This document shows, piece by piece, positions 1 to 6,506 of a stretch of 51,600 nt of DNA (the stretch's first letter is position 1; every line of letters begins with the position of its first letter). The stretch is from Zeimonas sp964481165. Lineage in GTDB: Bacteria > Pseudomonadota > Gammaproteobacteria > Burkholderiales > Burkholderiaceae_E. The DNA lies in assembly GCA_964481165.1 (NCBI GenBank), contig CAYZYC010000005.1, forward strand, positions 1 through 51,600, read 5' to 3'. The notes under the pieces were generated by a model that saw nothing but the letters and a program-made list of their open reading frames with translations, searched no databases and was not told where the DNA came from. The position numbers and the translations under genes are program-made.

Positions 1-68
1 CTCAGCACGCGCAGTCCGACGCACACGCAGGCCTTTGCCCGCGCCGCGACGAGGCCGCGGACGGCCGA

Positions 69-815
69 TCACACCGGATTGTCGTCGTCGATGAACCGGT
101 GCCGAAGTCGCAGGCGCGCGGCGACGTGTTCGCCCAGCGCCTGCACGCCGAAGCGTTCGGTCGCGTGGTGCCCTGCGGCGAAGTAGACGACCCCGGCCTC
201 GCGCGCAAGGTGCGTCGTGCGTTCGGCGATCTCGCCGCTGACGAACGCATCTGCGCCTGCCTCGATCGCCTGCTCGAGCAGGTCGTGCGCCGCGCCCGTG
301 CACCAGGCGACGCGGCGGATCGGCCGATCGAGTGCCCCGACGGCGAGCGGGCGCCGCTGCAGTAGCGATTCCAGCATCTGCACCAGCGATGCCGCGCCGA
401 GCGGACGTTCGAGATCGTGCCAGGCGATCAGGCCCTGGTCTGCGGCGCGGCCGTCGATCGTCCAGCCGAGTCGTGCGCCGAACTGCGCGTTGTTGCCCAG
501 CTCCGGATGCAGGTCGAGCGGCAGGTGGTACGCATACAGGTGCACGCCCGCCTGCAGCACCGCGTGCAGTCGCTCGCGCCGGGTCCCGGTCACGCGCGGA
601 TCGTCGCCGCGCCAGAACCAGCCGTGGTGAACGAGCAGCGCGTCGGCTCCGTCCGCGATCGCGTCGCGCACGAAGCGCCGGCTCGCGGTGACTCCGCTGA
701 CGATGCGCCGGATCGGGCGATCGCCTTCCACCTGTAGCCCGTTTGGGCAATAATCGCTGAATCCGCTCGCCCCGAGCAACTCCTCGAAGCACGCGGACAA
801 TTCGGCCGCCGCCAC
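69..815 (-). CDS. Nif3/DUF34 family metal-binding protein (YbgI-like)
   Basis: This is a 248-residue member of the Nif3 family (GTP cyclohydrolase 1 type 2 homologues); the physiological reaction of the family is unsettled. The family opening DYCPNGLQVEG is present near the N-terminus, followed by LLVHHGWFW, HLPLDLHPELGNN and a C-terminal GHHATE, whose His and Glu residues form the expected dinuclear metal site. I chose the GTG at 815 because it gives the usual family length. It has AAGGAT about 14 nt upstream, a rather long spacing. An ATG at 857 in the same frame adds 14 residues and would interlock with the start of the divergent protease gene at 856. In relatives this gene commonly neighbours a DegQ/S-type protease, as here. 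Confidence 0.88.
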   Translation of the reverse strand: MAAAELSACFEELLGASGFSDYCPNGLQVEGDRPIRRIVSGVTASRRFVRDAIADGADALLVHHGWFWRGDDPRVTGTRRERLHAVLQAGVHLYAYHLPLDLHPELGNNAQFGARLGWTIDGRAADQGLIAWHDLERPLGAASLVQMLESLLQRRPLAVGALDRPIRRVAWCTGAAHDLLEQAIEAGADAFVSGEIAERTTHLAREAGVVYFAAGHHATERFGVQALGEHVAARLRLRHRFIDDDNPV

Positions 816-855
816 CGTGGCGAGCGCCGAATCCTTGTTCCCGCGTCCGTTCTCC

Positions 856-2052
856 ATGCTCAAGAAGTCCTGGCTTGTATTCGCGCAAGCGGTGACGATC
901 GCGCTCGCTGTCGCTTTCACGTTCGCCACGCTGCGTCCGGAGTGGCTTCCACGCAGACTCGCCGACCCGCCGGCACGCACGGTGCCGCCGGTCGAACCGC
1001 CGGCGACCACCGAATCCGCGCCCACACCGGCTGCCGGGCAGGTCGAAACGGCTCGCGGCGCGACGATTCTTTCATACAGCGAAGCGGCGCGCCGGGCAAC
1101 CGCGGCGGTCGTGAACATCTTCACGACGAAGAACGGCCGGGCAACGGACAACCCGTGGCGCAACGATCCGCTGTTCCGGAGATTCTTCGGCGAACCGGGC
1201 GAACGCCAGACGAGCAGCCTGGGCTCCGGAGTCATCGTATCGGCCGATGGATACGTGCTGACCAATCACCACGTCGTCGACGGCGCCGACGAGATCGAGG
1301 TGCTGCTCGCCGACGGGACGCGGGCGAGTGCGCGCGTGGTCGGCACCGACCCCGAAACCGATCTGGCCGTGCTGCGCGTGGATGTCGGCGGCCTGCAGGC
1401 CATCGTCTTCGGCAACGCCGATGCGGCGCAGGTCGGCGATGTCGTGCTCGCGGTGGGCAACCCGTTCGGAGTCGGACAGACCGTGACGATGGGAATCATC
1501 AGCGCGCTCGGCCGCACGCAACTGGGCATCAACACGTTCGAGAACTTCATCCAGACCGACGCGGCGATCAACCCCGGCAACTCGGGCGGGGCACTGGTGG
1601 ACACCGAGGGCCGGCTGCTCGGAATCAATACGGCAATCTACTCGCGCACCGGCGGCTCGCTCGGGATCGGATTCGCGATTCCGGCCGGAACCGTGCTGCA
1701 CGTCATGGAGCAGATCGTCGCAACCGGCTCGGTGACCCGCGGCTACATCGGCGTCGAGCCGCAGGACGTCACGCCGGAACTGGCCGAGGCGTTCAAGCTG
1801 CCGCGAAAGGACGGCGCGATCGTCGCGGGCGTGATGCGAAACGGGCCGGCTGCACGCGCCGGCGTGCGCGTCGGCGACATCCTGATCGACGTCGACGGCC
1901 AGAGCGTGACCAACACGACGACGATGCTCGACGTCATCGCGCAGCTGAAACCCGGCTCGACCGCGACCTTTCGCTTCGTGCGCGAGGGAAACACCGTGGA
2001 GATTCCGATCCGCGTGGGCAAGCGTCCGAAACCCGGCGACCCGCGCGGCTGA
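856..2052 (+). CDS. Membrane-anchored trypsin-like serine protease with one PDZ domain (DegS/AlgW/DegQ type)
   Basis: This is a 398-residue periplasmic quality-control or regulatory protease. One N-terminal hydrophobic segment (residues about 6-24) is an uncleaved anchor or signal. The chymotrypsin-fold domain has a complete triad: His139 in TNHHVV, Asp169 in ETDLAVL and Ser243 in NPGNSGGAL. Spacings of 30 and 74 residues match DegS closely. A single PDZ domain follows (about 295-385, starting RGYIGVEPQDV), so the architecture is DegS/AlgW-like rather than two-PDZ DegP. The start is the ATG at 856, which gives the typical MLKKSWLVFAQA opening; a GTG at 817 in frame is a weaker alternative. 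I see no good Shine-Dalgarno at either start. It is convergent with tatC and ends at a tandem repeat. Confidence 0.93.
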   Translation: MLKKSWLVFAQAVTIALAVAFTFATLRPEWLPRRLADPPARTVPPVEPPATTESAPTPAAGQVETARGATILSYSEAARRATAAVVNIFTTKNGRATDNPWRNDPLFRRFFGEPGERQTSSLGSGVIVSADGYVLTNHHVVDGADEIEVLLADGTRASARVVGTDPETDLAVLRVDVGGLQAIVFGNADAAQVGDVVLAVGNPFGVGQTVTMGIISALGRTQLGINTFENFIQTDAAINPGNSGGALVDTEGRLLGINTAIYSRTGGSLGIGFAIPAGTVLHVMEQIVATGSVTRGYIGVEPQDVTPELAEAFKLPRKDGAIVAGVMRNGPAARAGVRVGDILIDVDGQSVTNTTTMLDVIAQLKPGSTATFRFVREGNTVEIPIRVGKRPKPGDPRG

Positions 2053-2060
2053 GCCACGCG

Positions 2061-2176
2061 GCTGAACTCACTTCCCCGGCGACCCGCGCCGCCGAACTCA
2101 CTTCCGCGGCGAGCCGCGGCGCCGAACTCACTTCCCGGGCGAGCCGCGGCGGAGCTCACTCCCAAGGGAGCCGCAC
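2061..2176. repeat. Tandem 30-bp imperfect repeat between convergent genes
   Basis: Three 30-bp copies lie at 2061-2090, 2091-2120 and 2121-2150, and a degenerate fourth covers about 2151-2176. Each contains the core GAACTCACTTCC followed by a GC-rich part that resembles the last codons of the protease gene (CGGCGACCCGCGCGGCT at 2034-2050). It looks like expansion from the 3' end of that gene. It fills the gap between the protease stop and the tatC stop. The GC-rich halves (such as GCCGCGGC) are self-complementary and may act as a bidirectional terminator, but there is no T-run. Confidence 0.85.
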
Positions 2177-2184
2177 GGACGATC

Positions 2185-2940
2185 TCACTCCGGCGCGCCG
2201 ACCGCGTCCTCGACCGGCGCGCTGCTGCGCGCCTTGATGAATCCGGCCAGCACGATGCCCAGCTCGTAGAGCAGGATCAGCGGAATCGCGAGCATGAACT
2301 GGCTCAGCACGTCGGGAGGCGTGAGCACGGCGGCGACCACGAAGGCGCCGACGATTACGTAGCGGCGCGCACCGCGCAACTGCGCGACCGTCACCAACCC
2401 CATCTTCACCATCAGCATCTGCACGACTGGCACCTCGAACGTGATGCCGAAGCCGAAGAAAATCGCCAGGGTGAAGTCCCAGTACTTCTGCAGGTCCTGA
2501 AGGATCTCCGCGCCGGTGCGCGACGCGAAGGCGAAGAAGAACTTGTATGCCGCGGGTAGCACGAACAGATACGCGAAGCCGATCCCGACGACGAGGAAGA
2601 ACACGCTCGAGACGATCAGCGGCATCGCGAACTTCTTCTCGTGCTCGTACAGTCCAGGAGCGACGAACGCCCACGCCTGGTAGAGGATCCACGGCAGGGA
2701 CAGCAGCACGGCGGTGAGGAACGCAACCTTCGTCAGCGTGAAGAACGCTCCGGCCTGGTCGGTGAAGATCGGACGCGATCCCGGTGGCAGCGCCTCGTAC
2801 AGCGGCAGCGACAGGAACTTCATGATCTCGCCGGAGAAATAGAAGCACACGCCGAAGAGCACCAGCACGACGGCAAGCGACTTGATCAGCCGGTCGCGCA
2901 GCTCGACCAGGTGCGATACGAAGCTCTCTTCCTCGCTCAT
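2185..2940 (-). CDS. tatC: Sec-independent protein translocase TatC
   Basis: This is a 251-residue polytopic inner-membrane protein, the twin-arginine signal receptor of the Tat translocase. The N-terminal cytoplasmic stretch (FVSHLVELRDRLIKS) and the loop PLYEALPPGSRPIFT are family hallmarks, and six hydrophobic segments can be followed to the C-terminus. Length is normal. The ATG overlaps the tatB stop by 4 nt (ATGA), so translation is probably coupled. It is the last gene of the long minus-strand run that begins at mlaF. Confidence 0.98.
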   Translation of the reverse strand: MSEEESFVSHLVELRDRLIKSLAVVLVLFGVCFYFSGEIMKFLSLPLYEALPPGSRPIFTDQAGAFFTLTKVAFLTAVLLSLPWILYQAWAFVAPGLYEHEKKFAMPLIVSSVFFLVVGIGFAYLFVLPAAYKFFFAFASRTGAEILQDLQKYWDFTLAIFFGFGITFEVPVVQMLMVKMGLVTVAQLRGARRYVIVGAFVVAAVLTPPDVLSQFMLAIPLILLYELGIVLAGFIKARSSAPVEDAVGAPE

Positions 2941-3380
2941 CGGGCAATGCGCCGCGGCGGCCTCTTCTGGCCGAGCGACTTCTCGCGCTCCACGCGTCGT
3001 TCCCGGATCCGGTCACGCGCGCGGCGATGCGCGTAGACCTGGTCCCAGTCGGTCGCCGGCGGCGCTTCGGCATCGGATGTCGATCCGCCACCGTGCAGAT
3101 CGGACTCGATCGAGTCGAACTGCGCCTTCGCATCGCCGATCGTCGACTTCAGCTCGCCCTCGAGTTCGCGCGCTGCGCCGCTGACCTCGGTTTGCAGCTT
3201 GCGGAGTTCGTCGAGTTCCATCTGGCGGTTGATGTCCGACTTCACGTCGGCGACGTAGCGCTGGAGCTTGCCGAGCCATTGCCCGGCCTGTCGTGCGACC
3301 TTGGGCAAACGCTCGGGACCGAGAACGATCAGACCGACGACGGCCACTAGGACCATCTCGGAGAAACCGAAATCGAACAT
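2937..3380 (-). CDS. tatB: Sec-independent protein translocase TatB
   Basis: This is a 147-residue Tat component that forms the substrate-receptor complex with TatC. It opens with the characteristic short helix MFDFGFSEMVLVAVVGLIV, followed by LGPERLPKVARQAGQW, where the Glu and hinge Gly-Pro are typical of TatB. An amphipathic helix and a charged, coiled C-terminal half follow (EVSGAARELEGELKSTIGD region). The C-terminal Arg/Lys-rich tail (RRARDRIRERRVEREKS) is typical of beta-proteobacterial TatB. The stop overlaps the tatC start. A 140-bp gap containing a stem-loop separates it from tatA. Confidence 0.96.
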   Translation of the reverse strand: MFDFGFSEMVLVAVVGLIVLGPERLPKVARQAGQWLGKLQRYVADVKSDINRQMELDELRKLQTEVSGAARELEGELKSTIGDAKAQFDSIESDLHGGGSTSDAEAPPATDWDQVYAHRRARDRIRERRVEREKSLGQKRPPRRIAR

Positions 3381-3468
3381 GGTGTTGCCTCAGTCTGCGC
3401 GCGCGGAGAGGGAGTCGCGCCGAAGCCGATGGCCGTGGACGACCCGCAGAGCGACCGCCCGAAACGAC

Positions 3469-3494
3469 GCGAGCGGCCGCAGGCGACCGCTCGC
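3469..3494. other. Stem-loop in the tatA-tatB intergenic region
   Basis: A perfect 8-bp inverted repeat (GCGAGCGG / CCGCTCGC) with a 10-nt loop lies between tatA and tatB. There is no T-run, so it is not a classical terminator. It could dampen read-through or protect the 3' end of the tatA message, which would fit the excess of TatA over TatB known in other bacteria. That role is inference. Confidence 0.5.
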
Positions 3495-3520
3495 AAGCCC
3501 GCCCACGCCGGATCGAACGT

Positions 3521-3730
3521 TCAGCCCTTCTCCCTGGCGTCGACGTCGATCGTCTTCGATGCGGGTTGCGATTCGCTCGCCGCGTTCTCCGTTCCTTCGC
3601 GCACGCCGTCCTTGAAGCCGCGAACCGCACCACCGAGATCGGACCCGATGTTGCGCAGCTTCTTCGTGCCGAAGACCAGCAGGATGATCACCAGCACTAT
3701 CAGCCAGTGCCAGATGCTCATGGTCCCCAT
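3521..3730 (-). CDS. tatA: Sec-independent protein translocase TatA
   Basis: This is a 69-residue pore-forming Tat subunit. MGTMSIWHWLIVLVIILLVF is the single transmembrane helix, followed by the conserved GTKKLRNIGSDLGGAVRGFK amphipathic helix and a charged tail. The start at 3730 has a good Shine-Dalgarno (AAGGGAG) on the minus strand about 6-7 nt upstream; an internal Met is possible three codons later. It is followed by tatB and tatC in the usual order. Confidence 0.97.
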   Translation of the reverse strand: MGTMSIWHWLIVLVIILLVFGTKKLRNIGSDLGGAVRGFKDGVREGTENAASESQPASKTIDVDAREKG

Positions 3731-3742
3731 TGCGTACTCCCT

Positions 3743-4207
3743 TCAGCGGCGGTTCAAGGCCGAGCCAAGTGGCTCGGAGCCGCCCAGTACATGAACGTGA
3801 AGATGATACACCTCCTGCCTGCCCACTCGCCCGTTGTTGACCACGACGCGAAAGCCGTCGTTCGCCCCCTGTTCGCGCGCGAGGCGCCCGCACAGGCCCA
3901 GCATCCTGCCCAGCAGCTGCTGGTGCCCGAGGTCGGCGTCGTACAGGTTCTCCAGGTGGATCTTCGGCACAAGCAGGAAATGCACCGGCGCGCTCGGCTG
4001 GATGTCGTGGAACGCGAGGACCTGCTCGTCCTCGTATACCTTCTTCGACGGAATCAGCCCCCGGACGATCCGGCAGAACAGGCAATCGTCGTGCGATTCG
4101 GGCGCCGTGTCGGCGCGTCCCGAGGCCGTGTTCGCCGTCGTGCCTGCCGTCTTGCCTGCCGCCATGTTCGCCGCCGTTCTCCCCGTGGTACCGCTCTTCG
4201 TGCTCAT
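3743..4207 (-). CDS. HIT-family nucleotide hydrolase/transferase (HinT-like)
   Basis: This is a histidine-triad protein of about 154 residues. The conserved core starts at about residue 41 with CLFCRIVRGLIPSKKVYED, runs through FHDIQPSAPVHFLLVPK, and ends with the catalytic triad motif YHLHVHVLGG. These proteins cleave purine nucleoside phosphoramidates and related adenylates. The start at 4207 leaves 40 nt after hisE. It gives an extra N-terminal tail of some 38 residues rich in Thr, Ala and Gly that the core family (about 110-120 residues) lacks; an ATG 14 codons further in is possible. Position between hisE and tatA is usual for Burkholderiales. Confidence 0.92.
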   Translation of the reverse strand: MSTKSGTTGRTAANMAAGKTAGTTANTASGRADTAPESHDDCLFCRIVRGLIPSKKVYEDEQVLAFHDIQPSAPVHFLLVPKIHLENLYDADLGHQQLLGRMLGLCGRLAREQGANDGFRVVVNNGRVGRQEVYHLHVHVLGGSEPLGSALNRR

Positions 4208-4247
4208 CGTTCGTTCGCCCCCGTTCGCTCGCGCGGCCTCCACTGCT

Positions 4248-4607
4248 TCACTTCGATGGGGCCGCGCCCGGATGCGTGCCGCGTCGCGCTTTTTCGTCGT
4301 GTCCCGAAAGCCCTTCGCGGCGCGCGAGTTCCTCGAGCACCTGCGTGTGCGACAGGCCGTAGTGCGCAAGCATGACCAGGCAGTGGAACCACAGGTCGGC
4401 CGTCTCGCCGACGATTCGCTGCGCGTCGCCGTCCTTCGCCGCCATCACCGTTTCGGTGGCTTCCTCGCCGATCTTCTTCAGGATCGCGTCGGGGCCGCGC
4501 GCGAAGAGCCGCGCAACGTACGATCGATCGGGATCGGCGCCCTTGCGCGATTCGACGACCGCCGCGAGCCGCTCCAGCACCGAACCGCCTTTTTCGTCCA
4601 CGCTCAT
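4248..4607 (-). CDS. hisE: Phosphoribosyl-ATP pyrophosphatase HisE
   Basis: This 119-residue cytoplasmic enzyme removes pyrophosphate from phosphoribosyl-ATP, the second step of histidine synthesis. The MazG-like all-alpha fold is recognisable from KIGEEATETVMAAK (metal-binding Glu residues) and GETADLWFHCLVMLAHY. It is a separate gene rather than the HisIE fusion of enterobacteria. It starts 22 nt after hisI. The gap is flanked by an 11-bp direct repeat (TCATCGGTAGA on plus at 4604-4614 and 4630-4640), so the hisI stop and hisE start lie in duplicated sequence. Confidence 0.97.
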   Translation of the reverse strand: MSVDEKGGSVLERLAAVVESRKGADPDRSYVARLFARGPDAILKKIGEEATETVMAAKDGDAQRIVGETADLWFHCLVMLAHYGLSHTQVLEELARREGLSGHDEKARRGTHPGAAPSK

Positions 4608-4629
4608 CGGTAGACGCCCTGGTTGGCGT

Positions 4630-5046
4630 TCATCGGTAGATCGACTCCGGCTTCTTCAATACCGGTTCGACGACTTCCCACCGGCCGTCCGCGGAAAGCC
4701 GACGGAAAAAGCACGACTGCCGTCCGGTGTGGCATGCGATTCCGCCTGCCTGCTCGACGCGCAGAAGGACGACGTCCGCATCGCAGTCGAGACGGATCTC
4801 GACGACCGACTGCACGTGCCCGGACTCCTCGCCCTTGCGCCACAGCCGCGAGCGCGAGCGCGACCAGTAGACCGCGCGTCCGGTGGCTGCCGTTTCGGCG
4901 AGTGCGTCGCGGTTCATCCACGCGAGCATCAGCGTGACGGAGGTCGATGCGTCCTGCGCGATTGCCGGCACGAGCCCCTCGTCGTTCCAGCGCACCTCGT
5001 CGAGCCACGCTACGGGCGCCTGCCGGGATTCGGACGGCTCGCTCAC
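4630..5046 (-). CDS. hisI: Phosphoribosyl-AMP cyclohydrolase HisI
   Basis: This 138-residue enzyme opens the purine ring of phosphoribosyl-AMP (third step of histidine synthesis). Motifs are LAWMNRDAL, YWSRSRSRLWRKGEESGH, the metal site LDCDAD, and the cysteine region GGIACHTGRQSCFFR, which together supply the zinc and magnesium ligands. The GTG start at 5046 overlaps the hisF stop (GTGA), giving a tight translationally coupled junction. It lacks a HisE domain; hisE follows separately. Confidence 0.96.
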   Translation of the reverse strand: MSEPSESRQAPVAWLDEVRWNDEGLVPAIAQDASTSVTLMLAWMNRDALAETAATGRAVYWSRSRSRLWRKGEESGHVQSVVEIRLDCDADVVLLRVEQAGGIACHTGRQSCFFRRLSADGRWEVVEPVLKKPESIYR

Positions 5047-5813
5047 GATGTCGGCTCGAGTCGCACCGGGATCCCGCGTTCGGCGAGGTAGTTCTTCGCC
5101 TGCCGGACGCTGAATTCCCCGAAGTGAAAGACGCTCGCAGCGAGCACCGCGTCCGCGTGTCCCTCGGTGATTCCGTCGGCGAGGTGCTGCAGCGTGCCGA
5201 CACCGCCCGAGGCGATCACCGGGATGCCGACGGCGTCCGAAACCGCCCGCGTCAGCGCGAGGTCGAAGCCCTGCTTCGTTCCGTCGCGGTCCATGCTCGT
5301 GAGCAGGATCTCGCCCGCGCCGAGGCGTTCGACCTCGCAGGCCCACTGCACCGCGTCGAGGCCGGTCGCCCTGCGTCCGCCGTGCGTGTAGACCTGCCAA
5401 CGCCCGTCGCCCGTCGCCTTGGCGTCGATCGCGCAAACGACACACTGGGCGCCGTATCGTGCGCTCGCATCGGCGAGCAGCGCCGGATCCTGCACGGCGG
5501 CCGTATTGATCGAGATCTTGTCGGCGCCGGCATTGAGCAGGCGCCGCACGTCGGCGACTTCGCGCACGCCGCCGCCCACCGTGAGCGGGATGAAAACCTG
5601 CGCGGCGACCGATTCGATCACGTGCAGGATGATGTCGCGCTCGTCGCTCGACGCCGTGATGTCGAGAAAGGTGATCTCGTCGGCGCCCTGCTCGTCGTAG
5701 CGGCGCGCGATCTCCACCGGGTCGCCGGCGTCGCGCAGCGCGACGAAGTTGACGCCCTTGACGACGCGGCCCGCGGTGACGTCGAGGCAGGGGATGATGC
5801 GTTTGGTCAGCAT
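5043..5813 (-). CDS. hisF: Imidazole glycerol phosphate synthase cyclase subunit HisF
   Basis: This is the 256-residue (beta/alpha)8 subunit that uses ammonia from HisH to form IGP and AICAR from PRFAR. The catalytic aspartate in IIPCLDVTAGRVVKG and the second in CAIDAKATGDG are present, as are the phosphate loops VGGGVR and ASGGVG. The ATG at 5813 gives the canonical opening MLTKRIIPCLDV. It normally follows hisA directly, but here a 690-bp repeat-rich spacer intervenes. The sequence just before the ATG is a 27-bp tandem duplication with only weak ribosome-binding potential. Confidence 0.98.
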   Translation of the reverse strand: MLTKRIIPCLDVTAGRVVKGVNFVALRDAGDPVEIARRYDEQGADEITFLDITASSDERDIILHVIESVAAQVFIPLTVGGGVREVADVRRLLNAGADKISINTAAVQDPALLADASARYGAQCVVCAIDAKATGDGRWQVYTHGGRRATGLDAVQWACEVERLGAGEILLTSMDRDGTKQGFDLALTRAVSDAVGIPVIASGGVGTLQHLADGITEGHADAVLAASVFHFGEFSVRQAKNYLAERGIPVRLEPTS

Positions 5814-5824
5814 TTCGCTGGCTC

Positions 5825-5878
5825 GCGCGTGCGAACGCGCCCCTCTGGGTTGCGCGTGCGAACGCGCCCCTCTGGGTT
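5825..5878. repeat. 27-bp perfect tandem duplication upstream of hisF
   Basis: Two identical 27-bp copies occupy 5825-5851 and 5852-5878, with a partial third at 5879-5886. On the transcribed (minus) strand each copy has AGAGGGG and a small GCGCG...CGCGC hairpin. They lie 12-65 nt before the hisF ATG, where they could affect ribosome access. That effect is inference. Confidence 0.85.
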
Positions 5879-5976
5879 GCGCGGGCAAAGGCGCGGGCCG
5901 CCGGCCGGGCGCGCTGCCGGTGCTTGCCGCCGCTGCGGTCCTGGCGCAGGAGCGTCGGCGCGTAGATCCCGGAATG

Positions 5977-6040
5977 CTCGAAAAGCGTGCGTTTTCGCTC
6001 GGACAACGAGTAGTCCGCGGCGAAACGCCCGCTTTTCGAG
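5977..6040. repeat. Long imperfect palindrome/hairpin in the hisA-hisF spacer
   Basis: Arm 5977-5998 pairs with arm 6020-6040 (about 20 base pairs, one mismatch and one bulge; both begin or end in CTCGAAAAGCG / CGCTTTTCGAG). Inside, CGGAC at 6000-6004 pairs with GTCCG at 6013-6017 around an 8-nt loop. A perfect 10-bp palindrome CGTCCGGACG follows at 6041-6050. It resembles a REP/BIME-type or small palindromic mobile element; no gene lies in it. Confidence 0.8.
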
Positions 6041-6199
6041 CGTCCGGACGGGCCTGCGGGCGCCGCGCCCTTGCGGTGCCGTGCCGCGTTCGTGCCCTGC
6101 CATGCCGCCCTCCTGCGGTGCCGCGCGGCGCCGTGCCGCGCCGCGCCGTACCCTCGTTACCGCGCTCGGTGTTCCTGTCGAGCACCGCCGACGTTGCGA

Positions 6200-6432
6200 G
6201 CGCGGCAGGCGTCGGCGGGTCGGGGCGCTGTCTGCGCCGCCGAGCAGCGCAGCCGCGGGGTCGGCGCGCGCAGCGCGCATCGTCTTCTGACTCGCGGCGG
6301 ATGTCCGAGCGGAGCGCGCGAAGCGCGCGCAGCGAGTTCCGCCGCGCGACCCCGCGGCGAGCAGCGCAGGGGAGTCGGTGCGCAGCACCGACCGGTGCAG
6401 CCAGCGCCCCGACCCGCCGGCGCCTGCCGCGC
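6200..6432. repeat. Long nested inverted repeat (potential cruciform) downstream of hisA
   Basis: Outer arms of 31 bp at 6200-6230 and 6402-6432 are complementary at 30 of 31 positions. Between them further pairs nest: 6252-6268 with about 6342-6359 (around CGCGGGGTCG / CGACCCCGCG), a local hairpin GTCGGTGC-GCA-GCACCGAC at 6374-6392, and a GCGCGCG/CGCGCGC centre at about 6314-6330. The whole 233-bp element could fold as one branched structure in the transcript between hisA and hisF. Confidence 0.8.
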
Positions 6433-6506
6433 CCGCACCGCAGCCGGCGCCCCGCCTCGCCGGCGCCTGCCGCCTCCGCGCCGAGATCGGGATAACGCGC
6501 AACACG

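Larger units (their letters stand above)
5814..6506. other. Repeat-rich non-coding spacer between hisA and hisF
   Basis: This is a gene-free stretch of 690 bp, very GC-rich and low in complexity. It holds a 27-bp tandem duplication next to hisF, a 64-nt imperfect hairpin, a stretch of GTGCCG/GCCGCG-type short repeats (about 6057-6165), a long nested inverted repeat (6200-6432) and a 15-bp direct repeat (6416-6430 and 6459-6473). All frames through it are low-complexity Arg/Ala/Pro and none resembles a protein. Genes on both sides are intact. I infer an accumulated repeat element, or a mobile palindromic element inserted within the his operon. Confidence 0.8.

Noticed and set aside
1..68. Sequence left of the Nif3 gene
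   Set aside because: Only 68 bp, with no frame or signal I can support; the next gene lies outside the window.
2061..2150. Short tandem repeats as a possible CRISPR array
   Set aside because: The 30-bp units abut each other directly with no spacers, and no cas gene is present.
4604..4640. 11-bp direct repeat flanking the hisI-hisE gap
   Set aside because: Real but too short to interpret; it only marks a small duplication around the hisI stop and hisE start, noted in the hisE entry.
5977..6050. Hairpin as an integron attC site
   Set aside because: There is no conserved GTTRRRY core, no integrase and no cassette genes.
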